A stretch of DNA of 33,198 nt from Oscillospiraceae bacterium. Its GTDB lineage: Bacteria > Bacillota > Clostridia > Oscillospirales > Oscillospiraceae. Made by a program: the position numbers and the translations under genes. The DNA lies in contig SVMD01000022.1 in NCBI GenBank assembly GCA_015067615.1, positions 1 through 33,198 on the forward strand. Reading direction: 5' to 3'. The notes beneath the pieces are model-generated. The model was not told where the DNA came from and did no database searches. It saw only the letters and a list, made by a program, of their open reading frames with translations. This document shows positions 1-6,936 of this stretch, one piece after another (the stretch's first letter is position 1; every line of letters starts with the position of its first letter).

Positions 1-34
1 AGGCGTGTGCTCTATCCAACTGAGCTATTGCGAC
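1..34 (-). tRNA. tRNA, 5' part only (cut by the window edge)
   Basis: Read on the minus strand, the sequence gives a 7-nt acceptor strand GTCGCAA, then TA, the D-stem GCTC, a D-loop containing AGTTGGATA, GAGC, and an anticodon 5' stem CACGC followed by CT. The window ends just before the anticodon, so the amino acid cannot be read. A CACGC-CT arm would suit an Arg(CCU)-type tRNA, but that is only a guess. The 5' end is at position 34. Confidence 0.8.
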
Positions 35-114
35 ATGGCTAAATTTATGATTAAGCCCGAAGAAACTCGAACTTGAATCCTATATGAAGTTTTTAGTAGG
101 CGACCGTTGTAACG

Positions 115-158
115 TAACCTTAGGAGGCGGACGCTCTATCCTGCTGAGCTACTGGGGC
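115..158 (-). pseudogene. Broken tRNA-Arg(CCU), 5' half intact
   Basis: On the minus strand the acceptor 5' strand GCCCCAG (158-152), D-arm GCTC/GAGC, anticodon 5' stem TCCGC (131-127) and loop CTCCTAA with anticodon CCU (124-122) are all present. The next five bases are GGTTA instead of the expected GCGGA, and no T-arm or acceptor 3' strand complementary to GCCCCAG follows. The gene is therefore truncated at the 3' edge of the anticodon loop. A functional tRNA is unlikely unless the 3' part is very degenerate. Confidence 0.75.
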
Positions 159-309
159 ATATACACTTACAAAAAATCGGACACATACCGAATTGTCGCT
201 AACGCGACAGACGCTCAGCAAATGGCCAAGAGCCTCGCTGCGCTCGGTTGCCATTTGCACGCCGCCTGCGGGCGGTGTATCCTGCTGAGCTACTGGGGCA
301 TATACACTT
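137..309. repeat. 32-bp direct repeat flanking hairpin-rich DNA
   Basis: Positions 137-168 and 278-309 are identical and cover the tRNA-Arg D-arm, acceptor 5' strand and upstream flank. The roughly 110 bp between them contain nested inverted repeats: TGTCGC/GCGACA near 185-200, GCAAATGGC/GCCATTTGC near 219-259, and CCGCC/GGCGG near 262-275. The picture fits insertion of a small structured element with target duplication, or tandem duplication followed by decay. Confidence 0.7.
278..299 (-). pseudogene. Second copy of the tRNA-Arg 5' fragment
   Basis: The acceptor 5' strand GCCCCAG (299-293) and D-arm start are repeated, but similarity stops after the D-loop and a hairpin-rich sequence follows. 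Including the upstream flank, 278-309 is identical to 137-168 over 32 bp. This copy lies closest to the promoter at 326-354, so it may mark the original 5' end of the gene. Confidence 0.7.
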
Positions 310-325
310 GGGGCATGTGGCATAT

Positions 326-354
326 ATTGTACCCAAATAATCCGCCGCTGTCAA
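326..354 (-). promoter_or_regulatory. Sigma-A promoter for the tRNA locus
   Basis: On the minus strand there is a consensus -35 TTGACA (354-349), a 17-bp spacer and -10 TACAAT (331-326). It sits about 27 bp upstream of the first tRNA-Arg fragment and points into the tRNA remnant and the partial tRNA at the left edge. Confidence 0.75.
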
Positions 355-393
355 GAAACCGGGTGCAATTATTTTCTCCCGGTACAGATGAAA

Positions 394-421
394 CAGGGAC
401 AGCCTCTAAGGTCTGTCCCTG
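394..421 (-). terminator. Hairpin terminator after the activase gene
   Basis: CAGGGACAG pairs with CTGTCCCTG just past the activase stop codon. On the minus strand it is followed by a short TGTTTC run, so termination strength is moderate. Confidence 0.55.
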
Positions 422-427
422 CAATTC

Positions 428-1201
428 TTATTTCACCTTTTTGCCGTCTCTTGCGATGAGGGCGGCGCCCAGGGCACCGGCGTAGCGGCCCAGGGGCTCG
501 GCGTAGATCTCCCGGCCCACCCGTTCGGACAGGCGGCGGATCAGATAGGGGCACTCACTCAGGCCGCCGGTGAGAACCAGCCTGCCCTTGACAGCATGCC
601 GGGACACCAGGCCCGCCACACGCTTGACCACGCTGTCCACCACGCCTGCGGCGATGTCCTCCCGGCGCTCGCCGGAGCCGATGTGGCTGATGACCTCGCT
701 TTCGGCAAAGACGGTACACATGGCGCTGATAGCCAGAGGGGTTCCCTGCTCCGCCAGCTCGTACAATTCCTTCAGGTCCACATTCAGCCGGTTGGCCATG
801 ATTTCCAGAAACTTGCCGGTGCCGGCGGCGCACTTGTCATTCATCAGGAAATTGGTGGAAACACCCTTCTCCACGGTGATGACCTTGGTATCCTGACCGC
901 CGATGTCGATGATGGTGCAGTCCTCCCCCACGATGGCGTAGCCGCCCCGGCCGTGGCAGGTAATCTCGGTGACCACCTTCTGGGCATACTCCACGGAGAT
1001 TCTTCCGTAGCCGGTGGCCAGGACTTTGTTGTTCTCATCAATGGGATAGCCCATTTCCCCTAAGCGCCGGGCGATCTCCCGGGAGGTGTCCTTGCTGTTC
1101 CAGCCGGTGGGGATAACAAAATTCGCCACCATTTTTTCGCTGTCCAGCACCACCACCTTGGAGGCAGTGGAGCCGATATCGATTCCGGTGTAGTACATCA
1201 T
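428..1201 (-). CDS. ATP-dependent activase/reductase of the 2-hydroxyacyl-CoA dehydratase (BcrAD/BadFG) family
   Basis: An ASKHA-fold ATPase that delivers a low-potential electron to a partner iron-sulfur protein on ATP hydrolysis. The N-terminal phosphate-binding loop GIDIGSTASK (residues 6-15) and the DIGGQDTK motif (about 99-106) are clear. Two cysteines, C124 in NDKCAAGTG and C162 in SAMCTVFAESE, match the residues that hold the single [4Fe-4S] cluster at the dimer interface of HgdC-type activators. The 257-aa length is normal. The start codon overlaps the stop of the upstream partner gene (ATGA-type, 4 bp), implying translational coupling. The physiological substrate is not shown by the sequence. 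The single partner subunit points to a DCCP-reductase rather than a classical hydroxyglutaryl-CoA dehydratase activator. Confidence 0.93.
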   Translation of the reverse strand: MMYYTGIDIGSTASKVVVLDSEKMVANFVIPTGWNSKDTSREIARRLGEMGYPIDENNKVLATGYGRISVEYAQKVVTEITCHGRGGYAIVGEDCTIIDIGGQDTKVITVEKGVSTNFLMNDKCAAGTGKFLEIMANRLNVDLKELYELAEQGTPLAISAMCTVFAESEVISHIGSGERREDIAAGVVDSVVKRVAGLVSRHAVKGRLVLTGGLSECPYLIRRLSERVGREIYAEPLGRYAGALGAALIARDGKKVK

Positions 1202-2361
1202 CTGTCAATGGTCTCCAGGAAGGCAGCCAGACGGGTGCTCAGCTGGCCCTTGTCAGACTGGGAGTAGTCGGTCTCGATGTTCAGGTAAGCCTTGTCCAGC
1301 TCCTCCACCACCAGCTTCTTGACGTAGTAGGCCTCCACGTCATAGGTGTGGCAGGACTGCAGCACGATCTCAATAACGCCGTCGATGTTGTATTCCTCCA
1401 CCATCTGGCGGATGTAATCCATACGGCTCTGGTTGGGGCTCATGACGGAGCAGTTGATGTTCAGGTACTTGATCGCCAGGGCCTCGTAGACATCGGGATT
1501 GTTCTCGTCCACCAGCTCCACCTTTTCCCGGATGCCGTTGCAGGTGTCAAAGGCCACGATATCGGCGCCCATTTCCTCCACGGCACGGATGATCTTCTCA
1601 CGGACGCCTGCGTTGGGGCAGCCGGTGACCAGCAGACGGGGACGGGTGGAGGGGGTGCCCTTCTTGGTGGCTTCCCACTCAGCCTTGACCTCAGCGGTGC
1701 GCTTCTCAATGATATCGCAGCGCTCATCCAGGTCGAAGGAGAACATACCGGCGTCAATGCGGGTGCCCATTTCGTAGCCGCTCAGGGGTGCGGGATCCAG
1801 TTTGCCCAGCTCCAGGAAGTCCTTCATGACCCGGCGCTCCCGGTTCTTCTGCTTGATGGCCTTGCGGATGTCCTCCTCGGTGATGGTAACGCTGAACTTC
1901 TGTTCCAGCTTTTCCTTAAAGGCAATGACCTGGCCCTTCCAGAATTCCAGAGCGGCGCCGTCACGGCTGTGGGGCAGCTGCATGACGTGGGTCTCCTTGA
2001 TCTCGTTGAGCAGCTCGAACATCTTCTTCTTGCCGTCGCAGGTGGTCTCACCAACCACCAGGTCGGAGAAGTAGAAGTAGGGGCAGGTATCGGTCAGGGC
2101 GAAGCCATAGCTGGCCTTGATCAGGGGACACAGGTTCCGGGGCAGGTTGGCCTCGGCAGCGGGAATGGGCTCGTCGGTGAAGGCACACAGACCCACAGGC
2201 AGTGCCCCGGCAGCATAGATCAGCTCATAGGGAACGAAGGAGCAGAACATGCCAACCACCTTGGCGCCGCTGTCCTTCAGGGCCTTCATCCGCAGGAAGC
2301 CGGCCTTCCGGGCCTCGGGATAGGTTTCAAAATCGGCAGGCAGTTTCAGAGCGTTATCCAT
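1198..2361 (-). CDS. HgdB/BcrC-like iron-sulfur protein, probable double-cubane cluster protein
   Basis: A 387-aa member of the 2-hydroxyacyl-CoA dehydratase subunit family. It has many conserved cysteines: C40 (FCSFVPYE), C78 (NLCP), C93 (DTCPY), C108 (TTCDGKKK), and in the C-terminal half VTGCPNAG, FDTCNGI and LQSCHTYDVEA, with the family's ETDYSQSDKGQ ending. Classical dehydratases have two such subunits in a row. Here there is only one, followed directly by the activase, which is the YjiM/YjiL or DCCP/DCCP-R layout. The start at 2361 is chosen because GGGAGG lies 9 nt upstream; a longer reading from 2433 would run through the promoter. Its reaction is unknown. Family work on DCCP shows ATP-driven reduction of small molecules at an [Fe8S9] cluster, which is inference here. 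Confidence 0.88.
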   Translation of the reverse strand: MDNALKLPADFETYPEARKAGFLRMKALKDSGAKVVGMFCSFVPYELIYAAGALPVGLCAFTDEPIPAAEANLPRNLCPLIKASYGFALTDTCPYFYFSDLVVGETTCDGKKKMFELLNEIKETHVMQLPHSRDGAALEFWKGQVIAFKEKLEQKFSVTITEEDIRKAIKQKNRERRVMKDFLELGKLDPAPLSGYEMGTRIDAGMFSFDLDERCDIIEKRTAEVKAEWEATKKGTPSTRPRLLVTGCPNAGVREKIIRAVEEMGADIVAFDTCNGIREKVELVDENNPDVYEALAIKYLNINCSVMSPNQSRMDYIRQMVEEYNIDGVIEIVLQSCHTYDVEAYYVKKLVVEELDKAYLNIETDYSQSDKGQLSTRLAAFLETIDR

Positions 2362-2404
2362 ATGTATTTTCCTCCCAGTATGGTATTTCTTTTCATACAA
2401 GGTC

Positions 2405-2433
2405 AGCATACAATACCCCCGGCCGGAAAGCAA
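2405..2433 (-). promoter_or_regulatory. Probable promoter of the activase/iron-sulfur protein operon
   Basis: On the minus strand there is TTGCTT (2433-2428), a 17-bp GC-rich spacer and TATGCT (2410-2405), about 44 bp upstream of the start at 2361. Confidence 0.5.
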
Positions 2434-2506
2434 ATCGCCATTTTCCTGCTTTTTCTGTTTTTATCGATTTCATCAATATTGCTGTTCCAACAGGGATTTC
2501 AGAAAA

Positions 2507-2539
2507 TAAGCAGGCCCATCAACGTGACGGGCCTGCTTA
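2507..2539 (-). terminator. Rho-independent terminator after the MATE gene
   Basis: An 11-bp stem (TAAGCAGGCCC with GGGCCTGCTTA) lies directly after the MATE stop codon. On the minus strand it is followed by TTTTC-rich sequence. Confidence 0.85.
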
Positions 2540-2543
2540 AGTG

Positions 2544-3905
2544 TTATTTTACCGCTTCCCTTCCGGTGTGCTTGCGATAGATCCGGAAGAACGCGAACAT
2601 CTGGATCAGGAAGGTCAGGGTCCAGGAGATGATATAGGAAAAATAGAGGCTATAGGGGGTATGGAACTGGGGGATCTGGAAAACGGTCATGATCCAGCCG
2701 ATACGGATACCGCAGACACCCAGGACGGAGATGATCATGGGAGAAATGGAGGCACCCATGCCCCGCAGGGCGCCGGTGGACACATCCATCAGACCGCAGA
2801 GGAAATAGAACTGGCAGATGACACTCAGCCGCACCATGCCCCAGGAAATAGCCTCGGCAGAGTCGGTGATGTAGATGGACAGCAGGCTCTCGCCGAATCG
2901 GTACATCAGGGTACCCATGGTCAGACCCACCACCAGCACACAGCCCAGGCAGATCCATACGATCTTCTTCACCCGGTCATACTGCTTGGCGCCCACGTTC
3001 TGGCCGATGAAGTTCACGGCAGTCTGGTGGAAAGAATTCAGGGAGACATACAGGAAGCCCTCGATATTCTGGGCCGCCGCATTGCCGGACATGAGGATAT
3101 CGCCGAAGGAATTGACGGAGGACTGGATCAGCACATTGGAGATGGAGAACAGAGAGCTCTGGACACCGGCAGGCAGACCGATGCGCAGCATCTTCATCAT
3201 CTGGATTTTGTAGATCTTCATCTGGCGAAGGTGCAGCTTGGCAGCGTCGGTGCGCTTCATCAGCACCACCACCATGGCTACAGCGGAAAAGGCCTGGGAA
3301 ATGGTGGTCGCCAGGGCAACGCCCGCCACATTCATATGCAGCACCGTCACAAAGATCAGATTCATCACCACATTGATCACGCCGGCGATGGTCAGGAACA
3401 CCAGGGGGCTCTTGGTATCGCCCACAGCCCGGAGGATGGATGCGGAGAAATTATACACCATGTTGAAGGTGATGCCCGCAAAATAGATCTTCATGTACAC
3501 GGAGGACAGGGCCAGCACATTGGCAGGGGTACCCATCAGGGTCAGCAGCTTTTCCGACAGAGCGATGCCAAGCACCGTCAGCACCACGCCGCTGATCAGG
3601 GCCAGGGGCAGCGCCGTGTGGACGGTGCGGTGGACCACCTCGTCCTCCCGGCTGCCGATACCGTGAGCCACAGTAACGCCGGCACCTACGGACAAACCGA
3701 TAAACAGATTCACGATCAGCGCTGTGATGGAGCCGGTGGCACCCACAGCCGCCACGGAGATACTGCCGCAGAAACGGCCCACCACCACCAGATCCGCAGC
3801 ATTGAACAGCAGCTGCAGCACACTGGTCAGGATAATGGGAACCGTATAGGAAATGATGCTGCCAAGGAGCGGACCCTGGAGCATATTCTGATTCTGTTTT
3901 TTCAA
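2544..3905 (-). CDS. MATE family efflux transporter
   Basis: A 453-aa polytopic membrane protein with about 12 hydrophobic segments in two similar halves. It has the family N-terminus (GPLLGSIISYTVPIILTSVLQ), the segment around AADLVVVGRF, and repeat-half sequences such as GLPAGVQSSLFSISNVLIQSS. MATE proteins export cationic drugs or metabolites using Na+ or H+ gradients; the substrate cannot be read here. The start is TTG at 3905, supported by CTCCTT (minus AAGGAG) 9 nt upstream. It is monocistronic with its own promoter and terminator, and divergent from the fusion gene on the right. Confidence 0.92.
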   Translation of the reverse strand: MKKQNQNMLQGPLLGSIISYTVPIILTSVLQLLFNAADLVVVGRFCGSISVAAVGATGSITALIVNLFIGLSVGAGVTVAHGIGSREDEVVHRTVHTALPLALISGVVLTVLGIALSEKLLTLMGTPANVLALSSVYMKIYFAGITFNMVYNFSASILRAVGDTKSPLVFLTIAGVINVVMNLIFVTVLHMNVAGVALATTISQAFSAVAMVVVLMKRTDAAKLHLRQMKIYKIQMMKMLRIGLPAGVQSSLFSISNVLIQSSVNSFGDILMSGNAAAQNIEGFLYVSLNSFHQTAVNFIGQNVGAKQYDRVKKIVWICLGCVLVVGLTMGTLMYRFGESLLSIYITDSAEAISWGMVRLSVICQFYFLCGLMDVSTGALRGMGASISPMIISVLGVCGIRIGWIMTVFQIPQFHTPYSLYFSYIISWTLTFLIQMFAFFRIYRKHTGREAVK

Positions 3906-3936
3906 AGCAACACACTCCTTTTTGTTTCTCAGACCT

Positions 3937-3964
3937 ATTATACCGCCTTTTCAGAAAAGTGCAA
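3937..3964 (-). promoter_or_regulatory. Sigma-A promoter of the MATE gene
   Basis: On the minus strand there is TTGCAC (3964-3959), a 16-bp spacer and a perfect -10 TATAAT (3942-3937), 31 bp upstream of the TTG start. Confidence 0.75.
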
Positions 3965-3980
3965 CGGCTTATTTTTTCTA

Positions 3981-4009
3981 TTGATTCACGGGCGCTCCTG
4001 TAATAAAAT
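3981..4009 (+). promoter_or_regulatory. Promoter of the TIM-barrel/propeller fusion gene
   Basis: TTGATT (3981-3986), a 17-bp spacer and TAAAAT (4004-4009), followed by a GGAGG ribosome binding site ahead of the ATG at 4035. It lies back to back with the MATE promoter. Confidence 0.6.
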
Positions 4010-4034
4010 AAAAGAAAAACGCGGAGGTGTCCTT

Positions 4035-5660
4035 ATGCGCTACGGTGTTCAGCTTTTTGGTCCCAATCCCCTGTTCCTTAAGGATCCGGAAATCTTTCTT
4101 TCCCGGCTGCGGGATGCAGGTTACCGGTATCTGGAGCCCTGTCTGGCCCTTTGTCCGTGCCCCGGAATCACGGACCGGGTCTGGTCACCGGAGGACCTGG
4201 ACCGGTTCCTGCCGCTGCTGCAAAAGTACGGCTTCCGGGTGGAATCCGCCCATGTATTTACCGGGGACCTGGAGCAAGATCTTCCCCGGCTGATCGCACT
4301 TGCAATCCGGCACGGAATTCACCAGTTTGTCCTCCCCTGCCCCCTTTACAGCAATGATACGGTATTCCGGGACATGGCGCTGACCGTCTCCCGGTGCGCC
4401 GCAGCTCTGAAGGCAGAGGGCATTTCCCTGCTGGTTCACAACGACGGCGCAGCCTCCCGGCAGCTTCCGGACGGGCTGAGCCTTTACGAGCAGTTTCTGA
4501 ACCTCTGCACAGCTGATGTGGGTGCCCAGCCGGATGTAGGCTGGCTCCTCCATGGGGGTGTGGATCCGGAGGCATTTTTGTGGAGAAACAAAGACCGGGT
4601 CCGGTCCCTGCACTACAAGGACATGGACGTATCCAAAAAAGAGGTGCCCATCGGCACCGGAGCTGTGGATATGGCCGCCTGCTTCCAGTTTGCCCGGGCA
4701 GCTGAGCTCATTCAGTACGCAGACCAGGATGAAAGCGCTGACTTTTTTTCCGATCTGGAACGGACTGCTTCCCGCTTCCGGGAGCTGGCTCAGAGCCGGG
4801 CAAATACCCGGAGCATCCTGTGTGTCCTGGATATTGAAACCCAAGAGGTTCAGAAAATTGCAGCTTTTAACCATGTCATTGAGGCGCCCAACTGGATGCG
4901 CACGGACCCGGACTCTCTGATTTATAACGCGGACGGCCACATTTTCCGCTACCGGATCTCCACTGGAGAGGAAAGGCCCATCGATACCGGCCACTGCTGT
5001 AACTGCAACAACGACCATGTACTTTCCCCGGATGAAACCCAGATCGCCGTGAGCCATTCCGAGCACAGCTGGATGTCCCAGATCTATATCCTGCCCATTC
5101 AGGGCGGTGAGCCCCGGCTTATCACCCCCAATGCCCCCAGCTATCTCCACGGCTGGTCCCCGGACGGCAGGGAGCTTTCCTACTGTGCCTTCCGGGACCG
5201 TGGGAACGGCTATGAGGTGGATATCTGGGCCATTTCCGCCGATGGCGGTGAGGAATGGCAGCTGACAAAGAACGCGGGCTTCAACGACGGACCCGAGTAT
5301 TCCCCTGACGGGAAGCACATCTGGTTCATCAGCACCCGGTCCGGGCTGATGCAGTGCTGGCGCATGAACCGGGACGGCAGCGAACAGACCCAGATGACCT
5401 TCCACGACAGGAACAACTGGTTCCCCCATGTGTCCCCGGACGGACAAAAGGTAGTCTATCTGTCCTACAGCCGGGATGGCCTGGACCCCAATGAGCATCT
5501 GCCCAATATGCAGGTGCAGCTGCGGATAATGAACGCCGACGGCAGTGATGACCGGATGCTTCTGGAATTTTTCGGCGGCCAGGGCTCCATCAATGTCAAT
5601 TCCTGGCACCCGGACAGCCGCAGATTCGCGTTTGTTATGTACGAACTGGACCACAAATAA
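4035..5660 (+). CDS. Fusion: sugar-phosphate isomerase/epimerase-like TIM barrel plus TolB-like beta-propeller
   Basis: A 541-aa protein with two domains. Residues 1 to about 250 resemble the xylose-isomerase-like TIM-barrel family (IolE/epimerase type): the DVGW segment at about 167-170, GGVDP just after it, and LHYKDMD at about 192-198. Residues from about 257 to the end form a propeller of PD40/WD40-like blades with repeated SPDG or SPDE turns (NNDHVLSPDE, GWSPDG, EYSPDG, HVSPDG, SWHPDS). No signal peptide is seen, so it is probably cytosolic. Two positions normally acidic in the barrel family look altered: the usual HNHxxEF motif reads HNDGAAS (from H135), and the usual VEqD motif reads YADQD (A229). 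Metal-dependent isomerase activity may therefore be lost. The reading frame stays open far upstream, but that part is antisense to the MATE gene; the promoter and GGAGG fix the start. Confidence 0.85.
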   Translation: MRYGVQLFGPNPLFLKDPEIFLSRLRDAGYRYLEPCLALCPCPGITDRVWSPEDLDRFLPLLQKYGFRVESAHVFTGDLEQDLPRLIALAIRHGIHQFVLPCPLYSNDTVFRDMALTVSRCAAALKAEGISLLVHNDGAASRQLPDGLSLYEQFLNLCTADVGAQPDVGWLLHGGVDPEAFLWRNKDRVRSLHYKDMDVSKKEVPIGTGAVDMAACFQFARAAELIQYADQDESADFFSDLERTASRFRELAQSRANTRSILCVLDIETQEVQKIAAFNHVIEAPNWMRTDPDSLIYNADGHIFRYRISTGEERPIDTGHCCNCNNDHVLSPDETQIAVSHSEHSWMSQIYILPIQGGEPRLITPNAPSYLHGWSPDGRELSYCAFRDRGNGYEVDIWAISADGGEEWQLTKNAGFNDGPEYSPDGKHIWFISTRSGLMQCWRMNRDGSEQTQMTFHDRNNWFPHVSPDGQKVVYLSYSRDGLDPNEHLPNMQVQLRIMNADGSDDRMLLEFFGGQGSINVNSWHPDSRRFAFVMYELDHK

Positions 5661-5665
5661 AAATC

Positions 5666-5693
5666 AGGAGGATAGGCGTTCGCCTATCCTCCT
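5666..5693. terminator. Bidirectional terminator
   Basis: A near-perfect stem (AGGAGGATAGGCG with CGCCTATCCTCCT) lies between convergent genes. On the plus strand it is followed by TTACTTTGTTT, and on the minus strand by TGATTTTTATTT, so it can serve both the fusion gene and the LCP gene. Confidence 0.85.
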
Positions 5694-5701
5694 TACTTTG
5701 T

Positions 5702-6742
5702 TTATTCGGATGCTTCTTCCTCTGCTCCGTAGAGGAAATCCCGCAGGATCTGGGAATTCACTTCATAGTCCACAGCAAAGCCTTTGATTCCGCTTTTGTA
5801 GCCATAGGTTCCCTGTTTGGGAATGGTCATCTGGTCAAACTCGGAGGTCAGGAAGTTGGGTGCGTACAGCATCATCTCCGCAATATCCAGCATGGACATG
5901 TCGGTCTGGATCAGGGGCAGCGTCTGATCCAGCAGATTGTTCAGCTCTTTCAGGCTGGCACCTTTCAGGGCATTCACCGCCGCCAGAATCACCTTCCGCT
6001 GGCGTTCCACACGCTGCCAGTCGCTGTCAATAGACCGCAGCCGGGCAAACCGCAGCGCCGCATCACCGTTCAGATGATTCATGCCGGCCTTCAGTCCGGG
6101 AACAAACTCACCCAGTACATTGGCTTCCGCTTCCGTCAGCTCCATATCAATGCCGCCGATGGCATCCACTACCGTTCGCACTGTGGTAAAATTCACCCGG
6201 ACATAGTGATCCACTTCCACCCGCAGGTTCGTCTCTACGCAGTCACATACCAGGTTCGCGCCGCCCCAGCGGAAGGCATGGGTCAGCAGGTCATATTCTC
6301 CTGCCATCATGCCGGTTTCCATATACACACCCATGCCCCGCTCCAGGCTGACCAGCTTCACGGTTTTGTTGGTTTTATCAATGGAAACCAGGATCATGCT
6401 GTCGCTTCTGGCGTTTTCAGAGAGATCGGTGGTGCGTTCATCGGTGCCAAGCACCAGAATATTGACCACATCATCCTTTTCCTGAATCTCCGCCTCCGGA
6501 ATCACGGGGAAGGTCTCCATTTCCTCCAGACCGGAAATGTCCACACCGGGCCCCGCCTCCTCAGCAGGCTCTGTTTCCTCCGGCACGGTACTCTGGCCTT
6601 CGGAATACACTTCCTTCAGCGTGCCGTCATCATACTGGATCAGGCGCAGCTTGGACCAGATGAAGCCCACCACTGTGCCGATCAGAAGCAGCAGGATCAG
6701 CAGAAATGCAGTAAAGATTTTATGCTTTCGGAACCATTTCAT
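5702..6742 (-). CDS. LytR-CpsA-Psr (LCP) family cell-wall glycopolymer ligase
   Basis: A 346-aa extracytoplasmic enzyme with one N-terminal membrane anchor (residues about 10-32, FTAFLLILLLLIGTVVGFIW). A Glu/Pro-rich linker precedes the LCP domain, which starts near NILVLGTDER. Family hallmarks visible are NARSDSMILVSID, VKLVSLERG, AFRWGG, VRVNFTTVRTVVDAIGGID, the LNGDAALRFARLR block and WQRVERQRKVI. LCP enzymes transfer polyprenyl-linked polymers such as teichoic acids or capsule to peptidoglycan. The usual SIPRD arginine block reads SLERG here, a mild variant. The gene is monocistronic. Confidence 0.92.
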   Translation of the reverse strand: MKWFRKHKIFTAFLLILLLLIGTVVGFIWSKLRLIQYDDGTLKEVYSEGQSTVPEETEPAEEAGPGVDISGLEEMETFPVIPEAEIQEKDDVVNILVLGTDERTTDLSENARSDSMILVSIDKTNKTVKLVSLERGMGVYMETGMMAGEYDLLTHAFRWGGANLVCDCVETNLRVEVDHYVRVNFTTVRTVVDAIGGIDMELTEAEANVLGEFVPGLKAGMNHLNGDAALRFARLRSIDSDWQRVERQRKVILAAVNALKGASLKELNNLLDQTLPLIQTDMSMLDIAEMMLYAPNFLTSEFDQMTIPKQGTYGYKSGIKGFAVDYEVNSQILRDFLYGAEEEASE

Positions 6743-6771
6743 GGCAATACCCTCTTTCAGCGATTTGCTTT

Positions 6772-6800
6772 ATTATAACGCGGGGCGAGGCAGTTCGCAA
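6772..6800 (-). promoter_or_regulatory. Sigma-A promoter of the LCP gene
   Basis: On the minus strand there is TTGCGA (6800-6795), a 17-bp spacer and TATAAT (6777-6772), 30 bp upstream of the ATG. Confidence 0.75.
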
Positions 6801-6879
6801 CCATTTTATGGCATTTTGATAAAATTTTTCTTTTGATTTTTAACAAATCCTACAATTCTTTTTCCAGGCAATTTTTTCA

Positions 6880-6910
6880 TTAGAGAACCGGCTGTCCGTT
6901 CTGCTACAAT
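6880..6910 (+). promoter_or_regulatory. Probable promoter of the lactonase-family gene
   Basis: A good -10 TACAAT (6905-6910) lies 27 bp upstream of the ATG. The -35 (TTAGAG at 6880-6885, 19-bp spacing) is weak. Confidence 0.4.
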
Positions 6911-6936
6911 AAAGAAAACAGGATAGAGGTATTCTC

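Noticed and set aside
84..485. Open frame across the tRNA remnants on the plus strand
   Set aside because: It reads through two copies of a tRNA fragment, as shown by the repeated LLSYWGIYT peptide, has no ribosome binding site and ends inside the activase gene.
2541..4034. N-terminal 498-codon extension of the fusion gene
   Set aside because: It is exactly antisense to the MATE transporter, and a promoter and GGAGG lie just before the ATG at 4035.
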